A stretch of DNA of 64,000 bases from Trichoplax adhaerens (taxonomy: Eukaryota; Placozoa; Uniplacotomia; Trichoplacea; Trichoplacidae): contig NW_002060945.1 in the NCBI RefSeq assembly GCF_000150275.1, positions 4,368,099 to 4,432,098 on the forward strand, given 5' to 3'. Within the stretch, counting starts at the first letter, position 1; each line of letters opens with the position of its first letter. Positions 37,615 through 61,011 of this stretch are shown in pieces. The position numbers and the translations under genes were made by a program. The notes beneath the pieces are model-generated. The model saw only the letters and a program-made list of their open reading frames with translations, had not been told where the DNA came from and did not search any database.

Positions 37615-39370
37615 ATAGCTGATATCGAAGAAGAGTTTTAAAGTTTTAGATGGTAGATTGAAGAGAGATGTAGAACAGTACTATCCGATTGCTAGTGATA
37701 AAAAGACAGAGGATTAATTGAATCTGTTAGATAAGTCTTTAATTCATTAAATGTTGAACCGGAATAATTAAAGCAGGTTATAAAACATATAGTCTAGAAA
37801 CCTATAACCCTTAATCTAGAATAAGTATTCGATCTGTCAGTAGACTATCATTTTTAGTCTAGATATTATCTCCTCTCATTCATGCAACGTCTGTTACTCT
37901 ACATTTAATGATCAACTATGGCATGATACAACCATGCAGCACTAATCTAATCCACATCAATGTTGATTCCTCAAGGCTTTGATGATAAATTGTAGAAATT
38001 CAGTAGTTACCAGACATTAAGCAGGCTTAGCGATTAAAGGATGTATGCTGTAAAGATTTTCAATAAAAAATGACGTGATTTGCATGAAATAGCAGTTATT
38101 TATTTGTACCTAGGTGGAACTTGTTGTTCTAGAATGACTTCTTGATCTAATAGTATAGCCTATATAAGATGAATTTCAATTTAAAAGGGCCGAATATTGT
38201 CGTCAATCATGCGTAAGCTATAGAAACTCTATTCGACAATTGATACCGAGTTATGCTCGCAATGCAGGATATGTTCGGCCTGTATCATCATCAACTGGAG
38301 CATCGTTCTAGACGTTTTAGATAGCTTTACAACAAGTTTACAACATAAACTGCTAATAAGCTATTCGTTGTCACTAAGTTTAATCTTTTTCACTACTGCA
38401 CTGTACTCACAACCAACACAGTTCACTATTTGTTCCTATCACTTTAATAAAAGCAATGCCAGAATACCATTGCGTTGAACCAATTTAGAGCAGATGAGTT
38501 TAGCCTCTCATAGTGGGACATTTTACAACGTAGACAACAAGTTAATAGTAATCAATACTAAGTACAGATCTACATTCTATGTCAATACTCAATTTACTGT
38601 CCCTTATATATATATATATAATGAAAGTTTAACTTAAACATTAGGTAAATTACGCTTCAAGATACATAAGCGTGACTAAAATAGAATAGCAAGTGAGCCA
38701 ATTTTTCATAATAATTCATAAAGTGAAAGATAGAATCTGTCGCTACACGCCGCTGATAACATTAGAAGATCCCCTATATAATTAATCAGCTTTCACAAGT
38801 TAGTTAATAATATTGTAACCATAAAACTCGATTTACAGAGCTTTGGATAACAAATGTTCTACTGTATATAGCCGTAAGAAATGAACATTTTCAATCTTTG
38901 ACAATAAATATCGAATCCGCATAATCAATTTAAATCATGTCTCATCAAATTGAAGGAATTGAAATGGTCAAAGTAAAATAGCGCTATAGACCATTTTAAT
39001 AGCGGCTACCCAAAGTGGGTAAAGTTTGCTGTGAAGAAGGTCTGCATAAAAATGAACCTTATCGTTATGGAAGTTTTATCAGCATGAAAACTTGAACAAA
39101 TTAGGAAAGAAACGGCTACTATACAGCTTTTATCCACACGCAATATGAAAATGAAAGATATTAAACACATAATAACAACGCAATATTGCATCTTTACCAT
39201 AGCACAGTAAATAATCTTACTAACATCGTTGTCAAAATAATAATGATTCTCATTTTAACGGCTTAATTGGATATTTTTAGGCTCTATAATATGACGAGTT
39301 AGGAATATTTGGTCGAAAAAAATTAAGTTAGTAATTGAATAATAGCTCAAATGGAGTTGGCTTAAGCTAA
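37615..39370. other. Intergenic between the converging DAP1 and WASP-like genes
   Basis: Holds the DAP1 3' UTR with a probable AATAAA at 38062-38067, then AT-rich spacer with a (TA)n run near 38607. No further coding sequence is supported. Confidence 0.6.
38062..38067 (+). terminator. Probable polyadenylation signal of DAP1
   Basis: First AATAAA in a suitable position, about 450 bases after the DAP1 stop, followed by A-rich then TG-containing sequence. Assigned by position only. Confidence 0.4.
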
Positions 39371-41780
39371 TCATTTATCTTGAGTATCATCTTCTGACGT
39401 CTTCTCCGCTGAAGGATTTATCTTTTTCTGACGATCTAAAGTAGCTTTCTTAATGGATTGAACAATCATATCCGTTTTTCCAAATCAGGTGATTGATTGT
39501 CACCAAATGATCTTGATTGCTTTAATGTGTCTATACCAGAAGAATCGACAGTTAAACTCTTGGAAAGTCTCTTTCTTTTATCGTCTGCCGACAATTCCAA
39601 CCAGTCATCAGTCTTCTTTTTATCATATAACTCCGACAGGCACTCAGTGCTACCATATTCAACAGCAGCAATTTCCAAATCGGATGCCTCTTCTGATGAT
39701 GCTTTACCTAGGAACTCATCGTCTAAAGCAGTAACATGCTTAAACATACAAGGTTGTGATATTTGTTCCTTTCGAATACGTAGTGATGACGACTTTGAGA
39801 TATCCTTACGTTTGGTGCGACGTAAGAGGGCATTTTTAAGGAATCCGGCTCTCTTTTTGGCTATAATTGAGTCATATAATGGGTACCATTTGATAACATA
39901 ATATAAAAAAAAAGATTCAACATAAAAGAAAACGTATCAGTTGCAATCTCTTTCCATGTATGTCAGATAGAAATGACGAAATATCACTTGCTAAATTAGT
40001 TCTTGTCGATACAGTATGGCTAGCTGCAATTAATACTACATGTAGAAGCATTAAGATTAACGTTTATAGTTGTAAAATGAGACATCAATTATTTTATGAA
40101 CTGATTGAAACTTGGACAATATGCTAATGTATGGTCAACGAAGGATTAACAAGTCAACATGCGGCTTTTCCATGCAAGAAATTTATGCTGTATTTAGATT
40201 ATTAGATAGCTTTAGACTTGAGCTATCGATGGATCGACTCATTACTGAGCGTTCGAGTAGTATAGCAAGCTGATCAATCTCAATCGAAATAAATGTAAAA
40301 TGTTAAACGGCGACCCATATCCTCAATTGGATATAGAATTTAACTTAAGTTCAAAGTTCAATCAATAAAGAAGTTGAATGTATGACTCATTATGAAGTCC
40401 CTACACAGTCCAATCCAGTTCAATTCCTGCTCTAGACTTACGAGTTAATACTGGAATAAAGTAGACAACACGGCAAACTACATTATTGACCAATTCGAGG
40501 AAAATTAAATCGCTTCTAAATTGATCTCTCTGTGACTTAGAGTTAATTAATAGTAGAATAAAGTAGACAACACGGCAAACTACATTATTGATCAACTTAA
40601 GAAAAATCAAAATCGCTTCTAAATTAATCTCTCTGTGACTTAGAGTTAATAGTAGAATAAAGTGTAGACAACACGGCAAACTACATTGTTGACCAACTTA
40701 AGGAAAATCAAAATCGCTTCTAAATTGATCTCTCTGTGACTTAAGAGTTAATAGTAGAATAAAGTAGACAACACGGCAAACTACATTGTTGACCAACTTA
40801 AGGAAAATAAAATCGCTTCTAAATTGATCTCTCTGTGACTTAAGAGTTAATAGTAGAATAAAGTAGACAACACGACAAACTACATTATTGACCAACTTAA
40901 GGAAAATCAAAATCGCTTCTAAATTGATCTCTCTGTGACTTAGAGTTAATAGTAGAATAAAGTAGACAACACGGCAAACTACATTATTGACCAACCTAAG
41001 GAAAATTAAATCGCTTCTAAATTGATCTCTCCGTGAAATCTGAAGAATTGCACATTTGTCTGAATTAATCTACACTAGCAGATCGTCTCATAGGTGCACT
41101 ATTTACAGCAGAAAGGCGCTTTTGGACGCCATTCCAGAGACTAGTTTACTGTCCATGTTAACATTGGAACAGCTTGGCTATTATAGTATGATCATGCAGA
41201 ATAATATTTTACCGCAATATTCTATACTTTAAGTTGAACGAATTTGCTATCCTTGAGTCAATTCATAGTCATGTCGAAAGGTAGCCCTATCCTTTTCCTA
41301 CGTATCCAGTTCAATTTAGCAAAAACAAAAATGGCGGTGAAACTCACCGTCTCTACTATTGCTATCAGCGATTATTTGCTCTATTTCTCGGTAATGTGAT
41401 GCAGCAGCTTCTTGACTTGCAAATTTAAAGCCAAAATATTCTCCTTTAGTCTTGCAATAGGTATGAAAATCATCTTGTATCGATTGATACTTTAAGCCTG
41501 GTTCGATGCTATCTCTCCAGATGATGAAACCAGTCCCAATTTCGACAAAACATAGTTCAATTTCTCTCTTGCTTTTAGTTTGTTTCTGAACGATAGCCGG
41601 TACGCCTCTACCGATCAACTTCCATCCATCGATGCTTGTATTAGCCACGTCTTGGCTAGCACTAGTAGATTGAAGGAAATGAATTGTTGCTGTAGTCGGG
41701 CAAACATGAACTTGACTGTTATACGATGAAACGCTTAAAGTAACTTGAACTATTTCTTCTTGAGTTAATGCCATAGCCAA
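39371..41780 (-). CDS. WASP-like WH1 plus basic/half-CRIB protein without VCA tail
   Basis: Exon 1 (41348-41780) encodes a WH1/EVH1 domain, about residues 10-140: DGWKLIGRGVPAIV (51-64), FIIWRD (85-90), FHTY (105-108) and FGFKFASQEAA (116-125), matching the WASP pattern (GVLCF, LW, FHTF, G-NFADE). It ends G|GTGAGT in phase 1 and joins a phase-compatible acceptor (TATAG) at 39860. Exon 2 (39504-39860) gives a basic stretch (about 146-163, LLRRTKRK) and ISQPCMFKHV (178-187), the first half of a CRIB Rho-GTPase-binding motif. The following H-V-G-W is missing. Exon 3 (39371-39435) gives a short charged end. Total 284 residues, no proline-rich region and no WH2/central/acidic tail. Likely role by homology: a WH1 adaptor in actin control, possibly WIP- and Cdc42/Rac-related. 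Read without the 68-nt last intron, exon 2 stops at 39466. SPRED- or Homer-type WH1 proteins are less likely because of the CRIB-like part. Confidence 0.6.
40440..41036. repeat. ~100-bp minisatellite, six copies, in the WASP-like intron
   Basis: GTAGACAACACGGCAAACTA starts at 40461, 40563, 40664, 40764, 40863 and 40962, so the period shrinks from 102 to 99 bp. Copies also share GATCTCTCTGTGACTTAGAG. The minus strand is open through most copies (92 and 98 codons) as a hydrophobic repeat, but it sits inside an intron and is treated as non-coding. Confidence 0.93.
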
Positions 41781-44700
41781 AAGTCAACTATTGAAAAAGG
41801 AGAGTACTATATTATTTATCTGTACGCATCAAAGTGAATGCTCTAACTTTTTCCTCGATTGTACCTTTCAAAACAGTGTACAAGAGGGTTGTTTTCTACA
41901 GGAAATTTGAACATTAACGCTGCAAAACTGATCAACCAACTGTTTAGAACGAGTCTATTACGTCGAGAGGTAGGGAAAAAAACTCTTTGAGCGATATCGA
42001 TTTAATCATTGATATAGAGCTATCGATGGTGACATATTTGCAAGAAGAAATACAAGATGGTGTTAAGGATAGGATCAAAAATAGGGTTATATCAGGGATA
42101 ATTATATATTTGATGAGTAATCCATGACTATCATTGCAGCTTTGTTACCCTAATTATGTCGCTATGAGTCTATAGAATTTGTATAGTACTATTTCGATTC
42201 CATAGATGAATTCACTTTAGAAATGTTGCTGCAATACCTTCAAATTTTCATCGAAATACATGGTAGGATACGATTCAATATCGAATAAACGCGTTGATGC
42301 TTCATATTGGATGATTTCGTTTTTCGATCAATTTTATGCTGATTCACTGCCCAAAAGGACTAAAAAAGGGTTCTCGATGCCTCCGTTTCTAGTTAGATGG
42401 CAGCGCCCTAATGGATGCATGGGATCAATACTGAACTCAATAGCGATATTTTACATTTTAAATCGTCCAGTTTCATCAATTTTATCTCATACATATGTTC
42501 AAAAGGATAAAATATGTATCCTCAACACATCCTTTTCTCACTAAACGATGAAATTTGCGGCGATATTTTAGGTTCACTATTGCAATTTCGCGTCCCTGTT
42601 ATCCCATATTCAATATGGTACAACTACTTGAATGGTCCAATTAGTCGGTCATATTTTACATTTCCTGCCACGATTTTCATCCATTTTATCCTACAGGTAC
42701 AATTTCTCGCTCAATGTAAAAGATTTGGATCCATCTTTTATCCAATACTGTATGAAATCAAAAGTATCCAAAAATGTGCTGTGAACACTCTCAATTTGAC
42801 GTTCAATGATAGAACTACAATCTATAGTAAATGAAAGTAAAGTCAATTAACATGCAAACATCCAACGAATATCGCACGTTGATCCAAATCAATAATTTGG
42901 ATCCATTTTATCCAGTTTGGAGTAGATGGATTTAACGAAAAATTAAAATAAAAAATGGACAGACATGCAATGAAATTGCTTTGTTTCTTACTAAGGTATA
43001 AAAGATTGAACATGTAGGAAGTCAATCCTCAATCCTAACTTGCTAACGTGGATAGAGAGCAAGAGAGAAAGTTATTTAGAGTAGATAAGTGCAAGGGAAT
43101 CGAAAAAAAATGGCCAAATGCGCAAAGAATTGTTTTGTTTCTTACCGAAGGCAAGAAAGATTCAACACGTAGAAAGTAAATTAAGTAAATACTATTTTAC
43201 TCTTACTTGTTAACGAGTGATGAGAGAGAGAGAGAGAAAGTTGAAGTCTATCTCAGATTCGCGATTTGGATAGACTTGATTTAAAGGCAGAAAGTGGATT
43301 TTAAGCGATCTCTAGCAGTAGCAATACTATCACAGGAATGCGCAAAAACATGCTGCTTTAATATTAATGCGCGTCCATGTATCAAGCCGCGAGGAGATGA
43401 CATCAAATCGTCAACAAACATGCAAGTAAAATGATTACTCAGCGCTCGGGAATGGCTTCAAAGTCAATAATAACTAAACTGTTACGTAATGGATAGGAAG
43501 TAACAGCAGAAATTAGAGTAAAAATGGGCTAGGATTCTATCAAAACTTCTCCATTTCATCTTCTACCTTACCGAAAGGAATTGCTAGAGGTGTCAAAGAT
43601 GACTTGAAATACTTTCAGATTGCTGGATAAGGTCCAAATTCTCGGTGATAACAATTTCCTGCTTGGATCACTTGAAAGATGGTGAGGAGAAGGAAGAAAA
43701 TATCGATGATATAACTTGCAACAATTACAGAATGAGTCTCAGCCAGTAATGATATAAAAATAGGCTGTAGAATAGGCTACACTATCAAAATTAAGCAGTT
43801 AAACAACTGAGATTTTGAGCGACATGATTTCATCAAACATCAACTACTGATGCTAATGGCCATTTGCTGTTCTTAACAGGAGTTACTGCTTCAACAACGG
43901 ATTGATTCTTATAGAACAAGCAAGTCAACAGTACAATAAATAGAATAATTCATCGAGACAAGTATATTAGTACTGGCAGACATGTATTTACTATTTTTTG
44001 CAATGGTTTCAATTAACTCGATTACCTTTGCGCGTAAATTAGCTTTCCACACCTCGATAGCGACTAGAATGGCAGTACAGTAAAATGCGCTGATTTACCT
44101 CGATTTTTTTTATCTTGGATCTTGATACTATTTATAATACTTTAGCCTGTGATCAATAACAACAATAAGTGGCAATCCTAGGTAAGGGAGAGGATCCCGT
44201 ATAGAATAATGAAGTGATTAATTAAAATGAGTTAATAGCCTTAAAATAACAGAACAACTGGTTACGGCGAAGACTGAAAATTCTCCACCATGACAGCAGC
44301 TCCATTAGTGTAGTCAATTTGATTATTTGACTTAACTTCTCTCGCGGTATGAGGTAGCTAATTTATGCAAAGTTATGTAGGGTAGTGACATGGCTATACC
44401 TTAGCTTTAGTAGTAGTAAAGAATCCTGTTTAGATTCTATCCGAGATGATTCTTTCTCTTTTTTTCAACTTCATAAACTGAGGATAAGGAAATTCGAGAC
44501 GAGATTGGAAAGAAAACAAAACTACGCAGTGGTGGTCTATGGCGTGCAAACCACTGTCGCATAACTTGTCCAATTTAGCTATTCTCATTTCTTAGAGTAA
44601 AACATCGATTCAAGCTGATCTCTTTACAAGAGTTGTGCATGCCTTGGATCAAATTATGCATTTTCGTCTACTCTATATGTACTGTAGTTCTACGACAAAC

Positions 44701-47700
44701 GTCTTCGTATTTAGGATGGATTAAGCTTAGCGTCCGATGATTAAAAACTGCAAAACTACGATGGTGAATTGAACGATAGCTTGAAGAGATGATAAGTACG
44801 GCATAATCAATAAGAACGATTCTAATTTTCAAGTATACTATGCAACAAAACTTGTATAGTAGCATCTTAATTTATTGATTTGTAAAACGGCAAGAAAGGA
44901 AGCCGATTCTGTTGTAGCACAGACCAGGGTAGACATACTTAAAAGGTACATAATTTGGACTTGATCCATTTGATTTAGAATTTAGAAGTGACGTGGATGA
45001 TCTGAATAGTTTTTATTATCGCATACGCCAAGTATTTGGCCGATGGTGCACAGCAAAATAGATCTACAGTAGTTCTATTCGCTCAGCACCACTGTACTTA
45101 TCGCTGTGTATAAATGCAAATTGATTTGTTAACGAGGAGTATAACTCATTATTGATATTGCAAAAGCAGCAAAGCAACTGCAAGTCAAGGGTACGAAGCC
45201 ATCATGTAATCTGGTAGTTGTAATATTTTTGCCTTCTTACCCAGGAATATAGTAGATAACATCAGCGATGTAACTCTCCAATTCTCAGCTATTGAAGAGT
45301 TAGTCTTTTTTAGATTCTACTTCAACTAGAGTGTACGTGTTTTTCGATCGACAGAAAGCGAAAAAGTGATTGAAATCAAGATTATGCAGCTATCATGCAA
45401 AGCTTATCAACTGGGGCGCATTTCCATAGATGGAAAAGCAAAAAAGCGCCTGGAAGCCATGAGGATGCAGCAGACCTGAACGCTTTCAGTAGAGATGTTA
45501 TGGCGGACATAATTAGAGGGTTAAGTGGAAAATCCAAAATCCAAATGTAACAGTAATGAAAATTACTGGGAAAAAGTATAGGAGATGGATAATGGGTACG
45601 TAGGCAGTGCTGCTAATACAAGTAGAAGTCCATTTCCCAGTAGATTGCAATTTTTGAATTCCTTTCCTGTAGTATCATGACTACCAGCAAGCAGCAAGAA
45701 TGGCCATTAACGAAAGATAATTTAAGTTAGTATGCCGCTATTTGCCGATCCCTATTACAGGGATCCATTAATTAATCAAGTTCAGTTTGAAATCTCAATA
45801 TTCTCTACTGATGTCAAGAGCACCCTTCAAGTTTAGTTTTCGTTGAAGAAATATTAAACTGGTTCAAACAAGTCGATAAGCCTTGAACAGGTGTAAGATT
45901 TACTCCTGACAACATGCAAGTAAGGGAATTAAAGGAAAATGGCACGGTAAAACTTAGACTTGAAGGAGAATACCCAAGTTAGAGCTTTTAAGCCAGATAC
46001 CTGCTATTCATCAAGCTGAATTTAGATCGTTCAATTTATACAGTTGATTGCTATCGTCTTTGCTGATACCTTGACAGCAAGAAAGCAACTTGAATCTGTA
46101 TAGGTAACCTATGTTATACATACAGTTGTCATACCAATGGAATCTCCACGGCAAAACCTCTAGTTCAACTTTTCCAAGCACTTTCTCAATACTGATATTT
46201 CAAAATAAGGCATCACAAATAACAAAAATCTTCACACAGTCCTCTCAAGATTTCAAACCTATGTCATCCCCTCAGTCGATTTTTGGCAATTAGCCTCTGT
46301 CAATGTAGCTTACAAATCCAATAGTTAAAATACAACAAAACCCTAAAGATTACCTTGCCAAATGTCTATTCAACTTGCATAGCGCTTGCCAAAATGTAAG
46401 TTGTTGATTAAAGAGAATCTCTACAGTACAAGTAGGCATTGCATACCGCTAACGGATTGCAATCTTCGGCCAGCGATAAATTCGAATCACCAGCAACTGA
46501 ATGGTATCCTTGTATGATAGACTATTTATGGACAATAATGAAATATTGATGGTCGCCATTTCCATTTTCTCATCCGATTGGCATATTGCTACCGTTAGAA
46601 TGATCTCAATGGTATCCACTTCCAAGATGGATCAATGGAACACAATTTATTAGGCACCCTCGTTTTATACAAAGACAATTTCAAATCTCAAGCTGATCGA
46701 TTAGCCGAGAAAGAATTATCCCTCTTAGCGAATCGCTTAGAAAATCATATACTATATTGCTAAAAAGGATTATACTCTGCAATCATCGTCTCCTTACATA
46801 GAATGAGAGGTTATTATTAATTTGATATTGATGGCAAAGCACATCATTAGACATACGCACTATAACGGATAGAATAAACTGACGAAAGCATGGCTATCTT
46901 TTGCCGCATAGTTTACATACTACCTAAATAGGATTATTACTGTATCCTAGAAATGCTGCTCGACACTGCTAAATTAGTAGAATTCTAATCTTACACTTCA
47001 CTACTACCCTGCAACAGTAAATTAATTTTGATCGACGCGTAAACGAAGGATTCCAAATTAACAGCGTATACAGAAATGATGAGAAGAAGGTCTCTAACTG
47101 AAGTCAATATTTTTGCAAAATCGATAAGATAGTATATTTCCCACGACCATTTGATTTCCATATCATTTCCTAAACATGGTTGCATAGAAAGAAACGGAGA
47201 GGAGAGCTCCAACTTAAGCCAATGTCTTGATGTCTTGTCTTAATGTAATATTTTAGTGTCAAGTTAGATACAACTTCGATACGAGATATTTCTCCAAATA
47301 CCGTGGTAGGTTTCCTTTATTAAAACAGTCTTAGCTTGTCAAGCCGTTTATTGTGATGAATAAAATAAAAATAGCAGATTATAAGATGATATGCTCGAGT
47401 CTGCTGCATCGAAGTTTACTTAAATACAACCAGTTACTCTTACCACAGTTGTATTCCAAAATCAAGGCTGCAGCAATATTTTACTACTTTGTGACGAATC
47501 TAGATACAACCATAGACTATTAGACGAACGTATATCTAGTAGTTCGTAACCTGTAAAACGCTTTCGTTAGCTATAAATCAACTTTTAGACTGGTGAACAA
47601 CAATTTTAATACACTGGAAATTGCTTTTACTATCTCGACATACAACTCTCATGATCTAGATCCATAATTGACCAACATTGAATAACAACAACATTTTTTA

Positions 47701-47828
47701 AAAGACGGTGCACCAATAGGCTTACACCGTGCCGATTACTTTAAAATTTATAGTTGTGGAGAATAACGATCCAGGTACTTCATGTAAACATTATCCTAGT
47801 CGTATTACCATCCCATTACAAGGATTAT
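41781..47828. other. Gene-free region with old repeats
   Basis: About 6 kb between the diverging start of the WASP-like gene and the end of the myosin gene. A diverged ~160-bp direct pair (about 42945-43070 and 43107-43246, sharing TTGTTTCTTAC and AGAGAGAAAGTT) and recurring GGATCCATTTTATCC-like phrases near 42700-42920 suggest decayed repetitive DNA. Open frames at 42260-42544, 42514-42834, 46111-46293 (+) and 46991-47212 (-) show nothing recognisable. A TTAGGGTTAG phrase further on (48798) lies in a myosin intron and is not a telomere. TTTATT at 47316 and 47348 could be minus-strand polyadenylation signals for the myosin. Confidence 0.45.
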
Positions 47829-59361
<11,533 letters not shown>

Positions 59362-61011
59362 GACTCTCTATTCTACCAACTCAAATTTCTGATGTCCTGA
59401 TGGATTCTACAGTATACGAAAATGAATATAACTTTTTAAACTAGCTGACTCTTTACACATAGTCTATTTGAACTGGAAAGGATAATGATTTAGTTATTCT
59501 TGTCCATAGGTGAATAACAATCCAGGGGCGTCAACTTTTGTTACTACTCTCTCTGTTGATGCATTAATTAATAAAGTTACAACTGCCTCCAAACTATAAC
59601 ACCAATACGCATCAATTAACACAATTTATGACGATAATACACTAATATAGCAACTGTTCATCATGATAGTTTCAATTTATCTAGCAGGGCCAGCAATTCA
59701 TTGCTAACACCATCCAATTAACAAATTGTAAAGATTGGCCTATGCAAATAGGCGTAGACTAGATTATTTAGGAAGGGGGCAAGGCCATAAGATATGATCC
59801 AGTATCACCTGTAATTAGTGTTAGAGTAAGAAAGCGTTTCCTTTAGGAGCAAGGATGATGTCAAAGCTAAAGCAAACATAGTGCATCATATACGCCAAAC
59901 GGTAATATGCTACAGTATGCTGGAAACTGGATTATCGTCAGCAATGATCTGATTTGGCAATCTATAGCAAATAAACCTAATTTTATAAAATTAAACGTTC
60001 AAATTAAATGTTAGTTTTTTGTATATAACATACAGTGTTAGAATACAATTGGAAAGAGAGAAATGAAATGTAGATCGGGTGATGAACGAGAAGGTACATT
60101 ACATTCACGAAAGGCATAGTAGATGATGGTAGGTAGGAGCCAGCATGAGCTACTAATTTTGCCGATGAAGGAATGGACCAACGCTTAATGCGGTTTGAGT
60201 AGTAGAATTGCTATTACCGAGGACTTCTCGATGAAAATCAATTTTATTTTATTCCATATTGTTTAGTTATACTATAAGTTCGTCTTCAGTCCCTCTCTTT
60301 TTCTCATTATTACAAAATGAGCTAAAATTGATTTTCATCCAGAACTCCCTGCTATTACTAACATGCCACGTCGAATTACTAGTTCTAATGTAAATCCTTA
60401 CAACGCAAAATATCATTTTACAAGCAATTCACAACTAAGTAGGTAATTAATAAATTGATGTATTAGCTAAATTAGTCCTCATAATAATAATAAAAAGTAA
60501 AAAGCGAGGTTGCATTAATCCCTCTAAAATGTATTGCTATCCCAAATAAGTTCAATTGGATGTTGTCATTTATCATACTGTGGCAGTATGAGTTCAAGCG
60601 TGATGCTGTGAAATTAGTCAATTGCGATTATCATAAGAAAAAATCACGACTACAAATACTTTCAGCCTAATTGAGCATGAAATTATTAAAGGAAATTGAT
60701 ATACTCATTTTTTTCCATACTGACTATCGCTTGAGGTCTTCTTTACACACTGTGAACTGTCAAACACACCCAAAATCATCCAATCCACTGATCTAATCTT
60801 CAACTACAGGCAATGGCTAATAGTGATTATTGACGATACCCACTTTATATCCTGTTAAACTGCTAAGCTACTGCAATAGGTTGTTATTGACTATTACACC
60901 TCACGGCTCGTAGCCTTTACAGAGGAGAAGAACAGCTAAAAAGATGTGTTCTCTTAGACGCAGTCTTTGCCTTAATAAAACAACTCAATAATGATCTGTT
61001 TATCGCTACTC
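59362..61011. other. Myosin upstream region, no gene seen
   Basis: Contains the presumed promoter of the myosin gene directly upstream of 59361, with no obvious core element, and a MITE-like element at 60218-60349. No coding sequence is supported. Confidence 0.5.
60218..60349. mobile_element. Candidate 132-bp MITE-like element
   Basis: Terminal inverted repeats share GATGAAAATCAATTTTA (60230-60246) with its exact reverse complement at 60323-60339; the match extends outward imperfectly to the ends. The element is bracketed by a 9-bp direct repeat TGCTATTAC (60209-60217 and 60350-60358), which has the form of a target-site duplication. It has no coding capacity, and no second copy was seen in the window. 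Confidence 0.5.

Noticed and set aside
39489..39901. Two plus-strand frames of 81 and 134 codons
   Set aside because: Antisense to the CRIB-bearing exon of the WASP-like gene, which has domain evidence and phase-matched splice sites.
46600..46761. Plus-strand stretch LLGTLVLYKDNFKSQADRL... with a stop
   Set aside because: It looked protein-like, but no start, splice sites or family match could be found and flanking frames are closed.
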